DNA of 64,000 bases from Denitromonas halophila (GCF_007625155.1 NZ_VMNK01000001.1:105213-169212); one strand, 5' to 3'. Counted from the first letter of the stretch, positions 46,533 through 55,674 are shown. Numbers and translations are program-made. The notes: generated from the sequence alone by a model not told the origin.

Positions 46533-48212
46533 ATGAGGACGTTTCTCGGATTGGGTCTTGTCGGGCTGATTGTTGCGGCCGCGGGTGTCGCGATATCACT
46601 GGCCGCAGGTGCGCCCATGGGCGCAACACTGATTGCGGGGCACGGCGTGCTTGGTCTGGCCTTGGCGGGCATCCTGGCCGGTTTGCTCAAAGCGCGCTTT
46701 CTGGCGCCGCTCGATGCGCTGCAAGCGGCGTTTGCGCGGATGTACCGCGATGGTGACCTGTCTCAGCGGGTGCAACTTGGCGGTGGTCCGGTGGGCGCTT
46801 GTGCCGAACGCTTTAACGAGCTCATTGGCAGTTTTCAGGGCATTGTCGGCAAGGTGATCTTTGATGCCGATTGCGTGGCAGAAGCAGCGGACAAATTGTC
46901 GGCCCATGCCGGGAAGGTGGCGGAAGGTTCTCGCACTCAGCGCATTGAGTCTGAAAGCATGGTGCATTCCATCGAAGAGATGACCGCCGGCGTCAATGCT
47001 GTCGCGGAGCACGCCGGTCAGACCGCGCAGAACGCGCAGCAGGCGCGCGAATTGTCGCTCGAAGGCGGGCGCATCGTGTCCGAGGCATCCAACGAGATCG
47101 AGCGGATCGCCAAGTCGGTTGAGCAATCGGCACAGGTGATTGCGGCCCTGGGCGAGCGTTCGGAAGCGATCAGCGGCATCGTCAAGGTGATCCGTGAGAT
47201 TGCCGATCAGACCAATCTGCTGGCGCTGAACGCGGCCATCGAAGCGGCACGCGCCGGTGAGCAGGGCCGAGGCTTTGCGGTGGTGGCCGACGAGGTGCGC
47301 AAGCTGGCCGAGCGGACATCGACGGCAACAACCGAAATCAGCGCCATGATCGAAGCGATTCAGGTCGAGACGCGCACCGCCATCGGATCCATCAAGGCCG
47401 GTAGCGACCAGGCGCGGTCGGGCGCCGAGCTGGCCCGCCAGGCGGCCGATTCGCTCGACAAGATCAACCGGGGTGCGACCGAGACCATGGAGAAGATTGA
47501 TGCCATCGCGGTCGCGATCAGCCAGCAGAGCCGGGTCGCGGACGGTGTGGTCTCCAACGTGCGCGAAATCATGGTCATGGTGGAGCGAAACACCGAGGGC
47601 GCTTCGGCGACCTTGGGCGAAGCGCAACGGCTTGAAAGTCTGGCCGTCAATCTGCATGACATCAGCAAGGTATTCCGGCTGGGGGCGACGGGTGAGGCTG
47701 CCATGAAGGTTCATGCGCAAATGCCAGACCTGGCCAAAGCCGCGGCGGCAAAAGTGGCTGCGGCGTTTGAGCAGGCGGTGAACAACAAGCGGATCACGGC
47801 CGAGGCGCTGTTTGATCGCAAGTACGACCCGATCCCGAATACCAAGCCGCAGAAATTCAGTTCGCGCTATGACAAGTTGGCGGACGAGATTTTGCCGGCG
47901 ATCCAGGAACCGGTGCTCAAGGATCACCCAGAGGTCGCGTACGCGATCAGCACCGACAACAAAGCCTATGTGCCGACACACAACAAGGTGTTCTCGCAGC
48001 CGCTGACGGGAAACTACGAGAAGGACTTCGTCGGCAACCGGACCAAGCGTGTGTTTGACGACCCAGTGGGGCGCCAGTGCGGCGCGCATGAGCTTGAGTT
48101 CTTGATCCAGACCTATCGCCGCGACACCGGTGAAATCTTCCATGACGTGTCGGCGCCGGTGTACGTGAATGGAAAGCACTGGGGCGGATTCCGGGTCGGA
48201 TATCGTGCCTAA
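46533..48212 (+). CDS. Methyl-accepting chemotaxis protein with C-terminal sensor-like domain
   Basis: The 559-residue receptor has two membrane helices within residues 1-52 with only a few residues between them, so there is no periplasmic ligand domain. A HAMP-like region follows ([27 protein letters not shown]), then the signalling hairpin with tip [37 protein letters not shown]. After about residue 420 comes a globular domain of some 135 residues (from [23 protein letters not shown] to [19 protein letters not shown]) that resembles a Cache/PDC-type sensor, but it is cytoplasmic and C-terminal. The ATG follows GGAGG. It starts a new transcript ahead of the cheV pair. Confidence 0.88.
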   Translation: MRTFLGLGLVGLIVAAAGVAISLAAGAPMGATLIAGHGVLGLALAGILAGLLKARFLAPLDALQAAFARMYRDGDLSQRVQLGGGPVGACAERFNELIGSFQGIVGKVIFDADCVAEAADKLSAHAGKVAEGSRTQRIESESMVHSIEEMTAGVNAVAEHAGQTAQNAQQARELSLEGGRIVSEASNEIERIAKSVEQSAQVIAALGERSEAISGIVKVIREIADQTNLLALNAAIEAARAGEQGRGFAVVADEVRKLAERTSTATTEISAMIEAIQVETRTAIGSIKAGSDQARSGAELARQAADSLDKINRGATETMEKIDAIAVAISQQSRVADGVVSNVREIMVMVERNTEGASATLGEAQRLESLAVNLHDISKVFRLGATGEAAMKVHAQMPDLAKAAAAKVAAAFEQAVNNKRITAEALFDRKYDPIPNTKPQKFSSRYDKLADEILPAIQEPVLKDHPEVAYAISTDNKAYVPTHNKVFSQPLTGNYEKDFVGNRTKRVFDDPVGRQCGAHELEFLIQTYRRDTGEIFHDVSAPVYVNGKHWGGFRVGYRA

Positions 48213-48237
48213 AGGTCTATCGGCAACGTGCCGTTAG
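48210..48237 (+). promoter_or_regulatory. Weak FliA-type promoter candidate before the first cheV
   Basis: TAAA at 48210-48213 and GCCGTTAG at 48230-48237 resemble the motA promoter candidate and share its exact -10, but the spacer is one base longer than ideal. It lies 67 bases before the cheV start. Confidence 0.45.
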
Positions 48238-48303
48238 TAGTAGCAGAAATTGCCAAGAGGATGCTTGGCCACTGAGTTGGTAATGCATCAACGGAGAAAC
48301 AAG

Positions 48304-49272
48304 ATGTCGGATTTGCTCAAGAATATCGATGCGCGTACCCGCCTGGCAGGTACCAATAAATTGGAGATCCTGCTGTTCTCGCTCGGCAAGGATTCGCGCA
48401 CCGGCCGTCGCGAGACTTTCGGCATCAATGTTTTCAAGGTGCGCGAAGTCATGCGCACGCCGAATGTTACGGCGGCCCCTGAAATGCCGGCCTCGGTCGA
48501 AGGGATGGTCAGTCTGCGCGGCACCCTGGTGCCTGTCGTTGATCTGGCCAAGTACGCCGGAATTGGCCTGGAGTCGCAGCGCGAAATCATGATCGTGACC
48601 GAATACAACGGCCACACCCAGGGTTTTCTGGTCGAAGCGGTCGACACCATCCTGCGTCTGGACTGGTCGCAGATGCGGGTGCCACCGCAGATGCTGGCGG
48701 CCAAGCTGGGCGGGCTGGTGACGGCGGTGACCGAACTTCCCAATGGCGAACTGGTGATGATGCTCGACGTGGAAAAGGTGCTCTCGGAGACCACCGGCTA
48801 CGACGATGACCACTTGTTCAAAGGGATCGAGCCGATTGGCAATCCAGAGGCGACGGTGCTGTATGCCGATGATTCGTCCGTGGCACGCAACCAGATTGCC
48901 CGCACGCTGGAAGTGTTGGGCGTGAAGGGGATTGTCGCGGTGAATGGACGCATGGCTTGGGACGAGCTGCAGAAGATTGCGCTCGTGGCCGATAGCACCG
49001 GCTGCAAGGTCAAGGATCTGCTGGGTGTGGTGCTGACCGATATCGAGATGCCGGAAATGGATGGCTACATCCTGACCAAGAAGATCAAGACCGACCCCCG
49101 CTTTGAAGGCGTGCCTGTGTTGATGCATTCCTCCCTGTCCGGGATGTCGAATCAGCAACTTGGACTGTCGGTCGGGGTCGATGAATACGTCCCCAAGTTC
49201 GAACCCCAGCGCCTGTCGTCGACGTTGCGACGCTTGCTGAACAAAGGCGAATCGGACGCTGCGGCGGCCTGA
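48304..49272 (+). CDS. cheV: Chemotaxis protein CheV, first of a tandem pair
   Basis: CheV is a CheW-like coupling domain fused to a receiver. The 322-residue product has the CheW half (LLFSLGKDSRTGRRETFGINVFKVREVMRTPNVTAAPEMPASVEGMVSLRGTLVPVVDLAKY) and the receiver half (VLYADDSSVARNQIARTL, VLTDIEMPEMDGYILTKKI, and EYVPKFEP) with all phosphorylation residues. The ATG at 48304 follows ACGGAGAA. The insert KDSRTGRRE in the first loop is absent from its tandem partner. It may link receptors to CheA and act as a phosphate sink. Confidence 0.94.
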   Translation: MSDLLKNIDARTRLAGTNKLEILLFSLGKDSRTGRRETFGINVFKVREVMRTPNVTAAPEMPASVEGMVSLRGTLVPVVDLAKYAGIGLESQREIMIVTEYNGHTQGFLVEAVDTILRLDWSQMRVPPQMLAAKLGGLVTAVTELPNGELVMMLDVEKVLSETTGYDDDHLFKGIEPIGNPEATVLYADDSSVARNQIARTLEVLGVKGIVAVNGRMAWDELQKIALVADSTGCKVKDLLGVVLTDIEMPEMDGYILTKKIKTDPRFEGVPVLMHSSLSGMSNQQLGLSVGVDEYVPKFEPQRLSSTLRRLLNKGESDAAAA

Positions 49273-49287
49273 GCGAGGATCACGCAC

Positions 49288-50265
49288 ATGAGCAAAGTGC
49301 AAGCAAAAACCAAGAGCGATGCCTACGCGGCGGCAGAGAAAAACCTGCTCGACGCCGTGGATGCACGCACCACCCTGGCCGGCTCCAACCGGATGGAGAT
49401 TCTGCTTTTCTCCCTCGGGACGGGCGAGACCTTCGGCATCAACGTGTTCAAGGTGCGCGAGGTGTCCAAGGCGCCTTTCGTCACCAAGGCGCCGAACATG
49501 CCCAAGGGCGTCGAAGGTCTCATCTCGTTACGCGGCAATGTCATCCCGGTGTTGGCGCTGGCCAAGGTGCTTGAGCTGACCCAGCCGGGCGATCCGCTCG
49601 GTGGCTCGATGATGGTGACCGAGTACAGCAAGCGCACGCTCGGTTTCCTGGTCGACGAAGTCGATCGCATCATCCGCGTGGATTGGGACAAGGTGCGCAC
49701 GCCCGAGAACGTGTCGAGTGGGGTGAATAGTTTCATTACCGCGATCACCGAATTGCCCGATGGCACGCTGGTGTCGATTCTCGATGTCGAAACCATCCTG
49801 GCCAATACTTTCGGCGAAGCGATCATTGGCAATATCGAGCCGCTTAATGCCGAACACGATGTGAATATTTTCTTTGTTGATGACTCCGCGGTCGCACGCA
49901 AGAAGATCGCTGAAGTCCTTGATAAACTCGATGTCAAGCACAAGCACGCCCAGAACGGACTCGAAGCCTGGACCCGTCTTGAAGGCATGGCCAAGCATGC
50001 GCATGCCTGTGGCCGGCCGCTGATCGACGAAGTGGATCTGATCCTGGTCGATGCTGAAATGCCCGAAATGGACGGCTATGTGCTGACGCGCAACATCAAG
50101 GCCGATATTCGCTTTGAAGGCATTCCCGTGGTGATGCATTCATCGCTGTCGTCCGAGGCCAACCGGGCCATGGGCAAACGCGTGGGTGTTGACGCCTACG
50201 TCGCAAAATTTGATGCAGACAATCTCGCGGACACACTGCGTCCGCTGCTGATGCGCAACCGCTAA
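49288..50265 (+). CDS. cheV: Chemotaxis protein CheV, second of a tandem pair
   Basis: This 325-residue paralogue begins 15 bases after the previous cheV. It shares the core (MEILLFSLG, TFGINVFKVREVSKAPFVTKAPNMPKGVEGLISLRGNVIPVLALAKV, VDDSAVARKKIAEVLDKL and LVDAEMPEMDGYVLTRNI). It differs by a longer Ala/Lys-rich N-terminus and by VLALAKV in place of VPVVDLAKY in the CheW half, so the usual aspartate is missing from that loop. The receiver keeps its acceptor aspartate and lysine (AYVAKFD). The divergence suggests that the two serve different receptors or kinases. Confidence 0.94.
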   Translation: MSKVQAKTKSDAYAAAEKNLLDAVDARTTLAGSNRMEILLFSLGTGETFGINVFKVREVSKAPFVTKAPNMPKGVEGLISLRGNVIPVLALAKVLELTQPGDPLGGSMMVTEYSKRTLGFLVDEVDRIIRVDWDKVRTPENVSSGVNSFITAITELPDGTLVSILDVETILANTFGEAIIGNIEPLNAEHDVNIFFVDDSAVARKKIAEVLDKLDVKHKHAQNGLEAWTRLEGMAKHAHACGRPLIDEVDLILVDAEMPEMDGYVLTRNIKADIRFEGIPVVMHSSLSSEANRAMGKRVGVDAYVAKFDADNLADTLRPLLMRNR

Positions 50266-50298
50266 GCCGTATCAGGCACAAGCAATACTCCGGAGAAA

Positions 50299-50703
50299 AT
50301 GATGGCGGATCCCAACATGAAGTTCCTCGTTGTCGATGATTTTTCGACCATGCGCCGAATCGTGCGCAACCTCCTCAAAGAGCTCGGCTACACCAATGTG
50401 GACGAAGCTGAAGACGGCGTTGCCGCGCTTCAGAAGCTTTCCAGCGGCGGTTTTGAGTTTGTGGTCACCGACTGGAACATGCCCAATATGGACGGGCTGA
50501 CCCTGCTGCAGACCATTCGCCAGACGCCGCAATTCAAGGATTTGCCGGTGCTGATGATTACCGCCGAAGCCAAGAAGGAAAACATTATCGCCGCGGCCCA
50601 GGCCGGCGCCAGCGGCTATATCGTCAAGCCCTTCACGGCTGCCACGATGGCTGAGAAACTCGAGAAGATCTTCGAGCGTATGGGGAAAAAGGCGGCCGCT
50701 TGA
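50299..50703 (+). CDS. cheY: CheY response regulator (motor-type, second copy)
   Basis: The 134-residue receiver is close to the classical motor-binding Che[39 protein letters not shown]. Key residues line up with Asp13, Asp14, acceptor Asp58, Thr88, Tyr107 and Lys110. The aromatic switch tyrosine in [10 protein letters not shown] and its position immediately before cheZ point to the regulator that binds FliM to reverse the flagellar motor. Start ATGATG follows CCGGAGAAA. Confidence 0.95.
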   Translation: MMADPNMKFLVVDDFSTMRRIVRNLLKELGYTNVDEAEDGVAALQKLSSGGFEFVVTDWNMPNMDGLTLLQTIRQTPQFKDLPVLMITAEAKKENIIAAAQAGASGYIVKPFTAATMAEKLEKIFERMGKKAAA

Positions 50704-50731
50704 GCGCCGTTGGACAACAGGAGGCTCAAGC

Positions 50732-51625
50732 ATGTCTAAGAAATTGAAGTTCGATGAAACCGGTGACTCCGACGATCTGCAGGCGCTGTTCGACAGCATT
50801 GCCGCGGTTCCGGAAAAACCGAAGCTCGAAGTGATCTCTCAAGCGGTGGTGGACGACGGCAGCGATTCAGATGACCTGCAGGCCTTGTTCGATGCGGTGG
50901 CGGAGGACTTTGCCGCCGCCCCGGAGGCCGCGCCTGAGTCGGAACCGGAGCCCCAGCTTCAGACAGCGCCAGCACCTGCTGCCGCGCCAATGTCGGGTGT
51001 GCCAGATGACGATCACAGCTGCGAAGTGGTTTACAAGCGTCTCGGCCAGATGACCCGAAAGGTGCATGACTCATTGCGTGAGCTGGGCTACGACCAGCAC
51101 TTGCAATCGGCGGCCGAGGCCATGCCGGATGCCCGTGAGCGCTTGAACTACATTGCGCAAATGACCGAGCAGGCGGCTAGCAAGGTGCTCAACGCCACTG
51201 ATATCGCCAAGCCGATGCAAGACCGGATCGAAAGCGGCGCGATCGGCCTCAAGACGCAGTGGGACAAGCTCTTTGCCAATCAGCTGTCGCCCGATGAATT
51301 CAAAGCCCTGGCCGCACAGACGCGGGACTTCCTCGGCAAGACGGTCGATGACAGTCGTGCCACCAATGCGCAACTGACCGAAATCATGATGGCCCAGGAC
51401 TTCCAGGACCTGACCGGTCAGGTCATCAAAAAAGTCGTCGCGATGGCGCAGCAGCTAGAAAAACAGTTGCTCGACGTACTCATCGAAACGGCACCCAATG
51501 ACAAAAAACCCGTCCGCAAAGAAGACGGCCTCATGAACGGCCCGGTGATCAGCGCCGAAGGCCGTGATGATGTGGTGTCCAGCCAGGAGCAGGTCGACGA
51601 TCTGCTCGAGAGTCTGGGATTCTGA
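50732..51625 (+). CDS. cheZ: CheY-P phosphatase CheZ
   Basis: CheZ speeds dephosphorylation of CheY. The 297-residue protein has the catalytic helix motif MMAQDFQDLTGQVIKK with Asp226 and Gln230 in the positions of the known active residues. The C-terminal peptide QEQVDDLLESLGF is the usual CheY-docking tail. The N-terminus is longer than the classical protein and carries a repeated motif, SDDLQALFDSIA at 13-24 and SDDLQALFDAVA at 46-57, followed by a Pro/Ala/Glu-rich linker. The repeats resemble the docking tail and may add CheY-binding sites. Confidence 0.95.
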   Translation: MSKKLKFDETGDSDDLQALFDSIAAVPEKPKLEVISQAVVDDGSDSDDLQALFDAVAEDFAAAPEAAPESEPEPQLQTAPAPAAAPMSGVPDDDHSCEVVYKRLGQMTRKVHDSLRELGYDQHLQSAAEAMPDARERLNYIAQMTEQAASKVLNATDIAKPMQDRIESGAIGLKTQWDKLFANQLSPDEFKALAAQTRDFLGKTVDDSRATNAQLTEIMMAQDFQDLTGQVIKKVVAMAQQLEKQLLDVLIETAPNDKKPVRKEDGLMNGPVISAEGRDDVVSSQEQVDDLLESLGF

Positions 51626-51689
51626 CGATACGGCGTGACCGGTGCCAGTGGCCCGGTCACGTATCAGCAACACAGTGGAGTGAGCCAAA

Positions 51690-53573
51690 ATGAGCGATTT
51701 CGGTGGAATGGAAGACCTGCTGCAGGACTTTCTCCTCGAGGCCGGGGATCTGTTGTCCGATGTCGACAACAAACTGGTTGACCTGGAGCGGGCACCCGAT
51801 GATCGCGGCATGCTCAACGAGATTTTCCGCGGCTTTCACACCATCAAGGGCGGCGCCGGCTTTCTGAACGCCACCGAGCTGGTGACCTTGTGCCATTTGA
51901 CGGAAAACCTGTTCGACAAGCTGCGAAACGGTGAGCTGCGCGTGACGGCTGAATCGATGGACGTCATCCTCTCGGCCACCGGTGCAGTGCGTGACATGTT
52001 TGGCTCGCTGGAAAGCGCCACCCAGCCGCGCGCTGCGGACCCCACCCTGATCGATAGCCTTAAGCGCGCGATTGCCGGCGAACTTGGCAAAGACGAGGCG
52101 CCTGTCGCGGCGCCGGCCGCCGCACCCGCACCCGCATCGGCATCGGCAGGCGCCGAGCCCGATTGGGCTGAGCTGCACCAGGCCGTGACGGGCGTGCCCG
52201 CCGTTGCCGCCGTCAGCGCGCCGGTTGAAGTCAAGCCAGTCGTGGCGGAAAAACCTGAAGAGATCATCAAGGCGGCGATTGGGCGTCGCGCCGCGGACAA
52301 GCCGGGCTACTCCGGCCCCACCGGTCGCCGCGACAGTGAAAAACAGCGCGACAATTCGATCCGTGTCGATACCACGCGTCTGGATCAGGTGCTCAACCTG
52401 TCCGGCGAGATCGGGCTGACCAAAAACCGGCTCAACGCATTGCGTAGCCAGATTCTGAACGGGGACGACGACCCGGAAACCATGCACGCGCTGGATGTGG
52501 CGGTGAGTCAGCTTGACCTGCTGGTGTCCGATCTGCAGAACGCGGTCATGAAGACGCGCATGCAGCCGATCGGCCGACTGTTCCAGAAGTATCCTCGCAT
52601 CGCCCGCGATCTGGCCCGCAACCTGGGTAAGGATGTGGAGTTGGTGCTGGCCGGCGAAGACACCGAAATCGACAAGACCATGATCGAAGATCTGTCCGAT
52701 CCGATCATTCACTTGATCCGCAATGCGGTCGATCACGGTGTTGAAGGCAAGGCCGAGCGTCTGGCCAATGGCAAGGGTGAAAAATCCATCCTGCGTCTCG
52801 AAGCGCGTCAGGAGGGCGACCACATCATCATCCTCGTCGCCGACGACGGCCGCGGTATGAACGCCGAAAATCTGCGCGCCTCGGCGGTGTCCAAAGGCCT
52901 CATCACCGACGAAGAAGCCAACACCATGGACGAGCGCCAGAGCTACAACCTGGTGTTCCTGCCCGGCTTCTCGACCGCCGGTGTGGTCTCCGACGTCTCC
53001 GGCCGTGGCGTTGGCATGGACGTGGTGCGCACCAACATCCAGAAGCTCAATGGCCAGATCGACATCAAATCGGTCGCCGGGCAGGGCACCAGCTTCGTCA
53101 TCAGCCTGCCGCTGACGCTGGCTATCCTGCCGGTCTTGCTGGTGCGCCTTGGCGATCAGCCGCTGGCGGTGCCCTTGTCGATGGTGCGCGAGATTCTGCC
53201 GATCACGCCTGATGAGGTGCAGGAGGTCGGCGGTCGCGCCACCATGGTGGTGCGCGGTGAAGTCCTGCCGATCGTGCCGCTGGCCAATCTGCTCGGCTGG
53301 CCGCAGGACACCCAGCCAGAGTACGGTGTGCTCATGCAGACCGCAGAGCAGAGCTTCATTCTTGCCATCGACAGCTTCGCCGGACGTGAAGACGCGGTGA
53401 TCAAATCGCTCGACGACTTCCGCCCCAAAGGCGTGGCGGGTGTCACCACGCTGTCGAATGGCCAGATCGTGTTGATTCTCGACATGAAAGAGCTGCTCGG
53501 CGTTGGCGAACGCCACGGTGTGTCGCGTGCAGTGCTGATTCAGCACTCGAAAAAGAAGCTGCTCGCCGCCTGA
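51690..53573 (+). CDS. cheA: Chemotaxis histidine kinase CheA (second copy), lacking a clear P2 domain
   Basis: The 627-residue kinase has a P1 domain with acceptor His50 (RGFHTIKGGAGFLNATELVTLCHL), then an Ala/Pro/Val-rich linker in place of a recognisable P2, then P3 (NSIRVDTTRLDQVLNLSGEIGLTKNRLNALR), P4 (DPIIHLIRNAVDHGVEGKAER, ADDGRGM and GFSTAGVVSDVSGRGVGMDVV) and a C-terminal P5 CheW-like domain. It follows cheZ by about 60 bases. With no P2, phosphotransfer to CheY and the CheVs would rely on direct P1 contact. A terminator follows, closing the cheV-cheV-cheY-cheZ-cheA unit. Confidence 0.94.
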   Translation: MSDFGGMEDLLQDFLLEAGDLLSDVDNKLVDLERAPDDRGMLNEIFRGFHTIKGGAGFLNATELVTLCHLTENLFDKLRNGELRVTAESMDVILSATGAVRDMFGSLESATQPRAADPTLIDSLKRAIAGELGKDEAPVAAPAAAPAPASASAGAEPDWAELHQAVTGVPAVAAVSAPVEVKPVVAEKPEEIIKAAIGRRAADKPGYSGPTGRRDSEKQRDNSIRVDTTRLDQVLNLSGEIGLTKNRLNALRSQILNGDDDPETMHALDVAVSQLDLLVSDLQNAVMKTRMQPIGRLFQKYPRIARDLARNLGKDVELVLAGEDTEIDKTMIEDLSDPIIHLIRNAVDHGVEGKAERLANGKGEKSILRLEARQEGDHIIILVADDGRGMNAENLRASAVSKGLITDEEANTMDERQSYNLVFLPGFSTAGVVSDVSGRGVGMDVVRTNIQKLNGQIDIKSVAGQGTSFVISLPLTLAILPVLLVRLGDQPLAVPLSMVREILPITPDEVQEVGGRATMVVRGEVLPIVPLANLLGWPQDTQPEYGVLMQTAEQSFILAIDSFAGREDAVIKSLDDFRPKGVAGVTTLSNGQIVLILDMKELLGVGERHGVSRAVLIQHSKKKLLAA

Positions 53574-53593
53574 TCTGTACCCGCTTCAAGACC

Positions 53594-53630
53594 AACCCAA
53601 GCGTGCTTTGGCCGCTTGGGTTTTTCTTTT
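53594..53630 (+). terminator. Rho-independent terminator after the second cheA
   Basis: AACCCAAGCG at 53594-53603 pairs with CGCTTGGGTT and is followed by TTTTTCTTTT; the loop is TGCTTTGGC. Confidence 0.92.
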
Positions 53631-53709
53631 CGTGACATCCTCGCCTTGCCGCGAGGAGAGTCCCGCCGTAGGATCGGACGCATGCACGAGCCGATGGAGG
53701 CGGGTGAGC

Positions 53710-54051
53710 GTGGCAGATTTCGATTTCGACGCCTGGAGCAATCTGGCCAGACGCAGCCCGGCGGCGTACTTTCGCGCGCGTGAGCGGGCGATCGACCGCA
53801 TGATTGCATCGCATCCCCCCGCGGAAGCTGATCGCCTGCGCGAATTTCAGGCGCAGATCGACAGTGTCCGCGCCCTCGCGGGCTCACCGATCAAGGCCAC
53901 TCGCGAGCTGGTCGGTATGATCGAAGATCGTCTCGAGGCCCTGCGCTCACGCGTGCGGGCCCTCCACCGGAACACCGACGAGCTCGAGGCGCTGCGCCAG
54001 CGCTTGCTGTTGCCGCCACCTGAGGATTCCGGCACGGATCGCAGCAACTAA
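53710..54051 (+). CDS. DUF3135-type small protein
   Basis: From the GTG at 53710 (9 bases after GGAGG; another GTG at 53704 is too close) the product is 113 residues. The opening [33 protein letters not shown] matches the DUF3135 pattern. The rest is charged and helical with no cysteines or membrane segments. The function is unknown. It lies between a terminator and a RidA gene and could be read with the latter. Confidence 0.75.
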   Translation: MADFDFDAWSNLARRSPAAYFRARERAIDRMIASHPPAEADRLREFQAQIDSVRALAGSPIKATRELVGMIEDRLEALRSRVRALHRNTDELEALRQRLLLPPPEDSGTDRSN

Positions 54052-54127
54052 ATTCGCTTCACCTCGCCAGCGATGCGCGTGTTTGTCGCGATACGTGGGT
54101 GAGCGCATCTCAACCCAAGGAGTCACG

Positions 54128-54484
54128 ATGTCTGAAATCGAACGGATGCACACCGGTCCGCGCATGTCCAAGATTGTCCGCCATGGCGACCTGGTCTACT
54201 TGTGCGGGCAGACCGCAGGCGGAATTGATGAACCGGGTGATGTGACGGCCCAGACGACCGAGATGCTGTCGCGGGTGGATCATTTGCTGATTGAAGCGGG
54301 CAGTGATCGCGGGCGTATCTTGTCGGCGCTGATCCATGTTGCCGACATGGCCGATTTTGCGGCGATGAACGCGGTGTGGGAGGCGTGGTTGCCTGAGGGG
54401 GCAGCGCCGGCGCGGACCACTGTGGAAGCGCGTCTGGCTTCGCCCGCGCTGCGGGTTGAAATTACGATCGTCGCGGCCGTTTGA
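54128..54484 (+). CDS. RidA/YjgF family protein
   Basis: The 118-residue protein has family motifs: [33 protein letters not shown] near the N-terminus and [25 protein letters not shown] at the C-terminus, where the arginine of PARTT and a downstream glutamate form the ligand pocket. Many RidA proteins hydrolyse reactive enamines or imines from amino acid metabolism; others have different ligands. The ATG at 54128 follows AAGGAG. It converges on the transaldolase gene across a shared terminator. Confidence 0.9.
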   Translation: MSEIERMHTGPRMSKIVRHGDLVYLCGQTAGGIDEPGDVTAQTTEMLSRVDHLLIEAGSDRGRILSALIHVADMADFAAMNAVWEAWLPEGAAPARTTVEARLASPALRVEITIVAAV

Positions 54485-54498
54485 GCGGTTGAAAACCG

Positions 54499-54526
54499 GG
54501 CCAGCGGTGCAACGCCGCTGGCCGTT
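54499..54526. terminator. Bidirectional terminator between RidA and transaldolase genes
   Basis: GGCCAGCGG at 54499-54507 pairs with CCGCTGGCC at 54515-54523 around TGCAACG; GAAAACC on the left and GTTTAA on the right provide short T runs for both convergent transcripts. Confidence 0.8.
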
Positions 54527-54529
54527 TAA

Positions 54530-55606
54530 TCACGCTGTCGCGGCGAGCAGTTCCGCGAAGGCGGTTTCGAACTGGGCCAGGCCGGCCGTTTGTAGTTCTT
54601 CACCGATGGCGGTCATGTCCAGCCCGCGTCGTGCCAAGCCAGAGAACTGCGCTTGTGCGCCGACCACGTTGCTGTCCACCGTGCGTTCAACCCGACCATG
54701 ATCCAGCAGGGCGGCCAGGGTGGCGTCGGGCAGGGTGTTGACGGTGTCGGGGCCGATCAGCGGTTCGACATACAGCAGATCGCTGTAGGCGGCGTTCTTG
54801 GTGCCGGTGCTGGCCCACAGCAGGTATTGCGGGCGGGCGCCCTGGGCGCGCAGCGCGGCGAATTCGTCACTGTCGAAGCGGTTGCAGTAGGCCTGATAGG
54901 CCAGCCGGGCCATGGCCACGGCGGTGCCGCCGCGCAGCTCACGGGCGCTGTCATCCAGGGCGTCCAGACGACTATCGACCAGGGTATCGACCCGGCTGAG
55001 GAACAGGCTGGCGACCGAGAACACGCCGGTCACCGGCTTGCCGGCGGCGGCGCGTGTGTTGAGGCCGCGTACATAGGCGGCGGCGACGGCGTCGGTCTGG
55101 GCGAGCGAGAAGAGCAGGGTGACGTTGATGCTGATGCCGTCGGCGATCAGGCGCTCGATGGCGCGTACGCCGGCGGGTGTAGCGGGCACCTTGATCAGCA
55201 CATTGTCGCGGGCGACGGCGGCGTGCAGGCGGTGTGCAGCGGCCACGGTGCCGTCTTCGTCATGGGCCAGCGCGGGCGAGACTTCGAGGCTGACATAGCC
55301 GGCCTCGCCCTTTGCGTCGGACCAGGTGGCGTGCAGCAGGTCGCAGGCGGCCTGAACGTCGGGGATCACCAGTTGCTCGTAGCGCGCTTCGGCCGTGATG
55401 GGCTCGGCCTTGAGGCGGGCCAGATCGTCTTCGTAATAGCGTCCGCCGGCGATGGCTTTCTGGAAAATGGCGGGGTTGGTGGTGACCCCGGCAACGCCGT
55501 TTTCTTGCACGAAGCGGGCGAGGTGACCATCACGAATGAGACTGCGGGACAGGTTGTCGAGCCAGATCTGCTGGCCGAGTTTGCGAACTTCGAGAAGACG
55601 ATTCAT
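54530..55606 (-). CDS. tal: Transaldolase
   Basis: Transaldolase moves a dihydroxyacetone unit between sugar phosphates in the non-oxidative pentose phosphate pathway. The 358-residue product has the N-terminal IWLDNLSRSLI, GVTTNPAIFQKAI and the Schiff-base lysine 139 in DNVLIKVPATPAGVRAIE. NVTLLFSLAQ and LWASTGTKNAAYSDLLY are further conserved parts. Length and sequence fit the longer type seen in actinobacteria and many proteobacteria. It is 68 bases downstream of the flavoprotein gene on the same strand, so it may be read from the same promoter, though no functional tie is evident. Confidence 0.95.
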   Translation of the reverse strand: MNRLLEVRKLGQQIWLDNLSRSLIRDGHLARFVQENGVAGVTTNPAIFQKAIAGGRYYEDDLARLKAEPITAEARYEQLVIPDVQAACDLLHATWSDAKGEAGYVSLEVSPALAHDEDGTVAAAHRLHAAVARDNVLIKVPATPAGVRAIERLIADGISINVTLLFSLAQTDAVAAAYVRGLNTRAAAGKPVTGVFSVASLFLSRVDTLVDSRLDALDDSARELRGGTAVAMARLAYQAYCNRFDSDEFAALRAQGARPQYLLWASTGTKNAAYSDLLYVEPLIGPDTVNTLPDATLAALLDHGRVERTVDSNVVGAQAQFSGLARRGLDMTAIGEELQTAGLAQFETAFAELLAATA

Positions 55607-55674
55607 GGGGAAAACGAGTCGAATAATTGTTAGCGGTCCATTGTGCCCGCAAACGCCGTCAATCGAAAGTCACC

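Noticed and set aside
53704..53709. A GTG start six bases upstream for the DUF3135-type gene
   Set aside because: It is only three bases from the GGAGG ribosome site; the GTG at 53710 has normal spacing.
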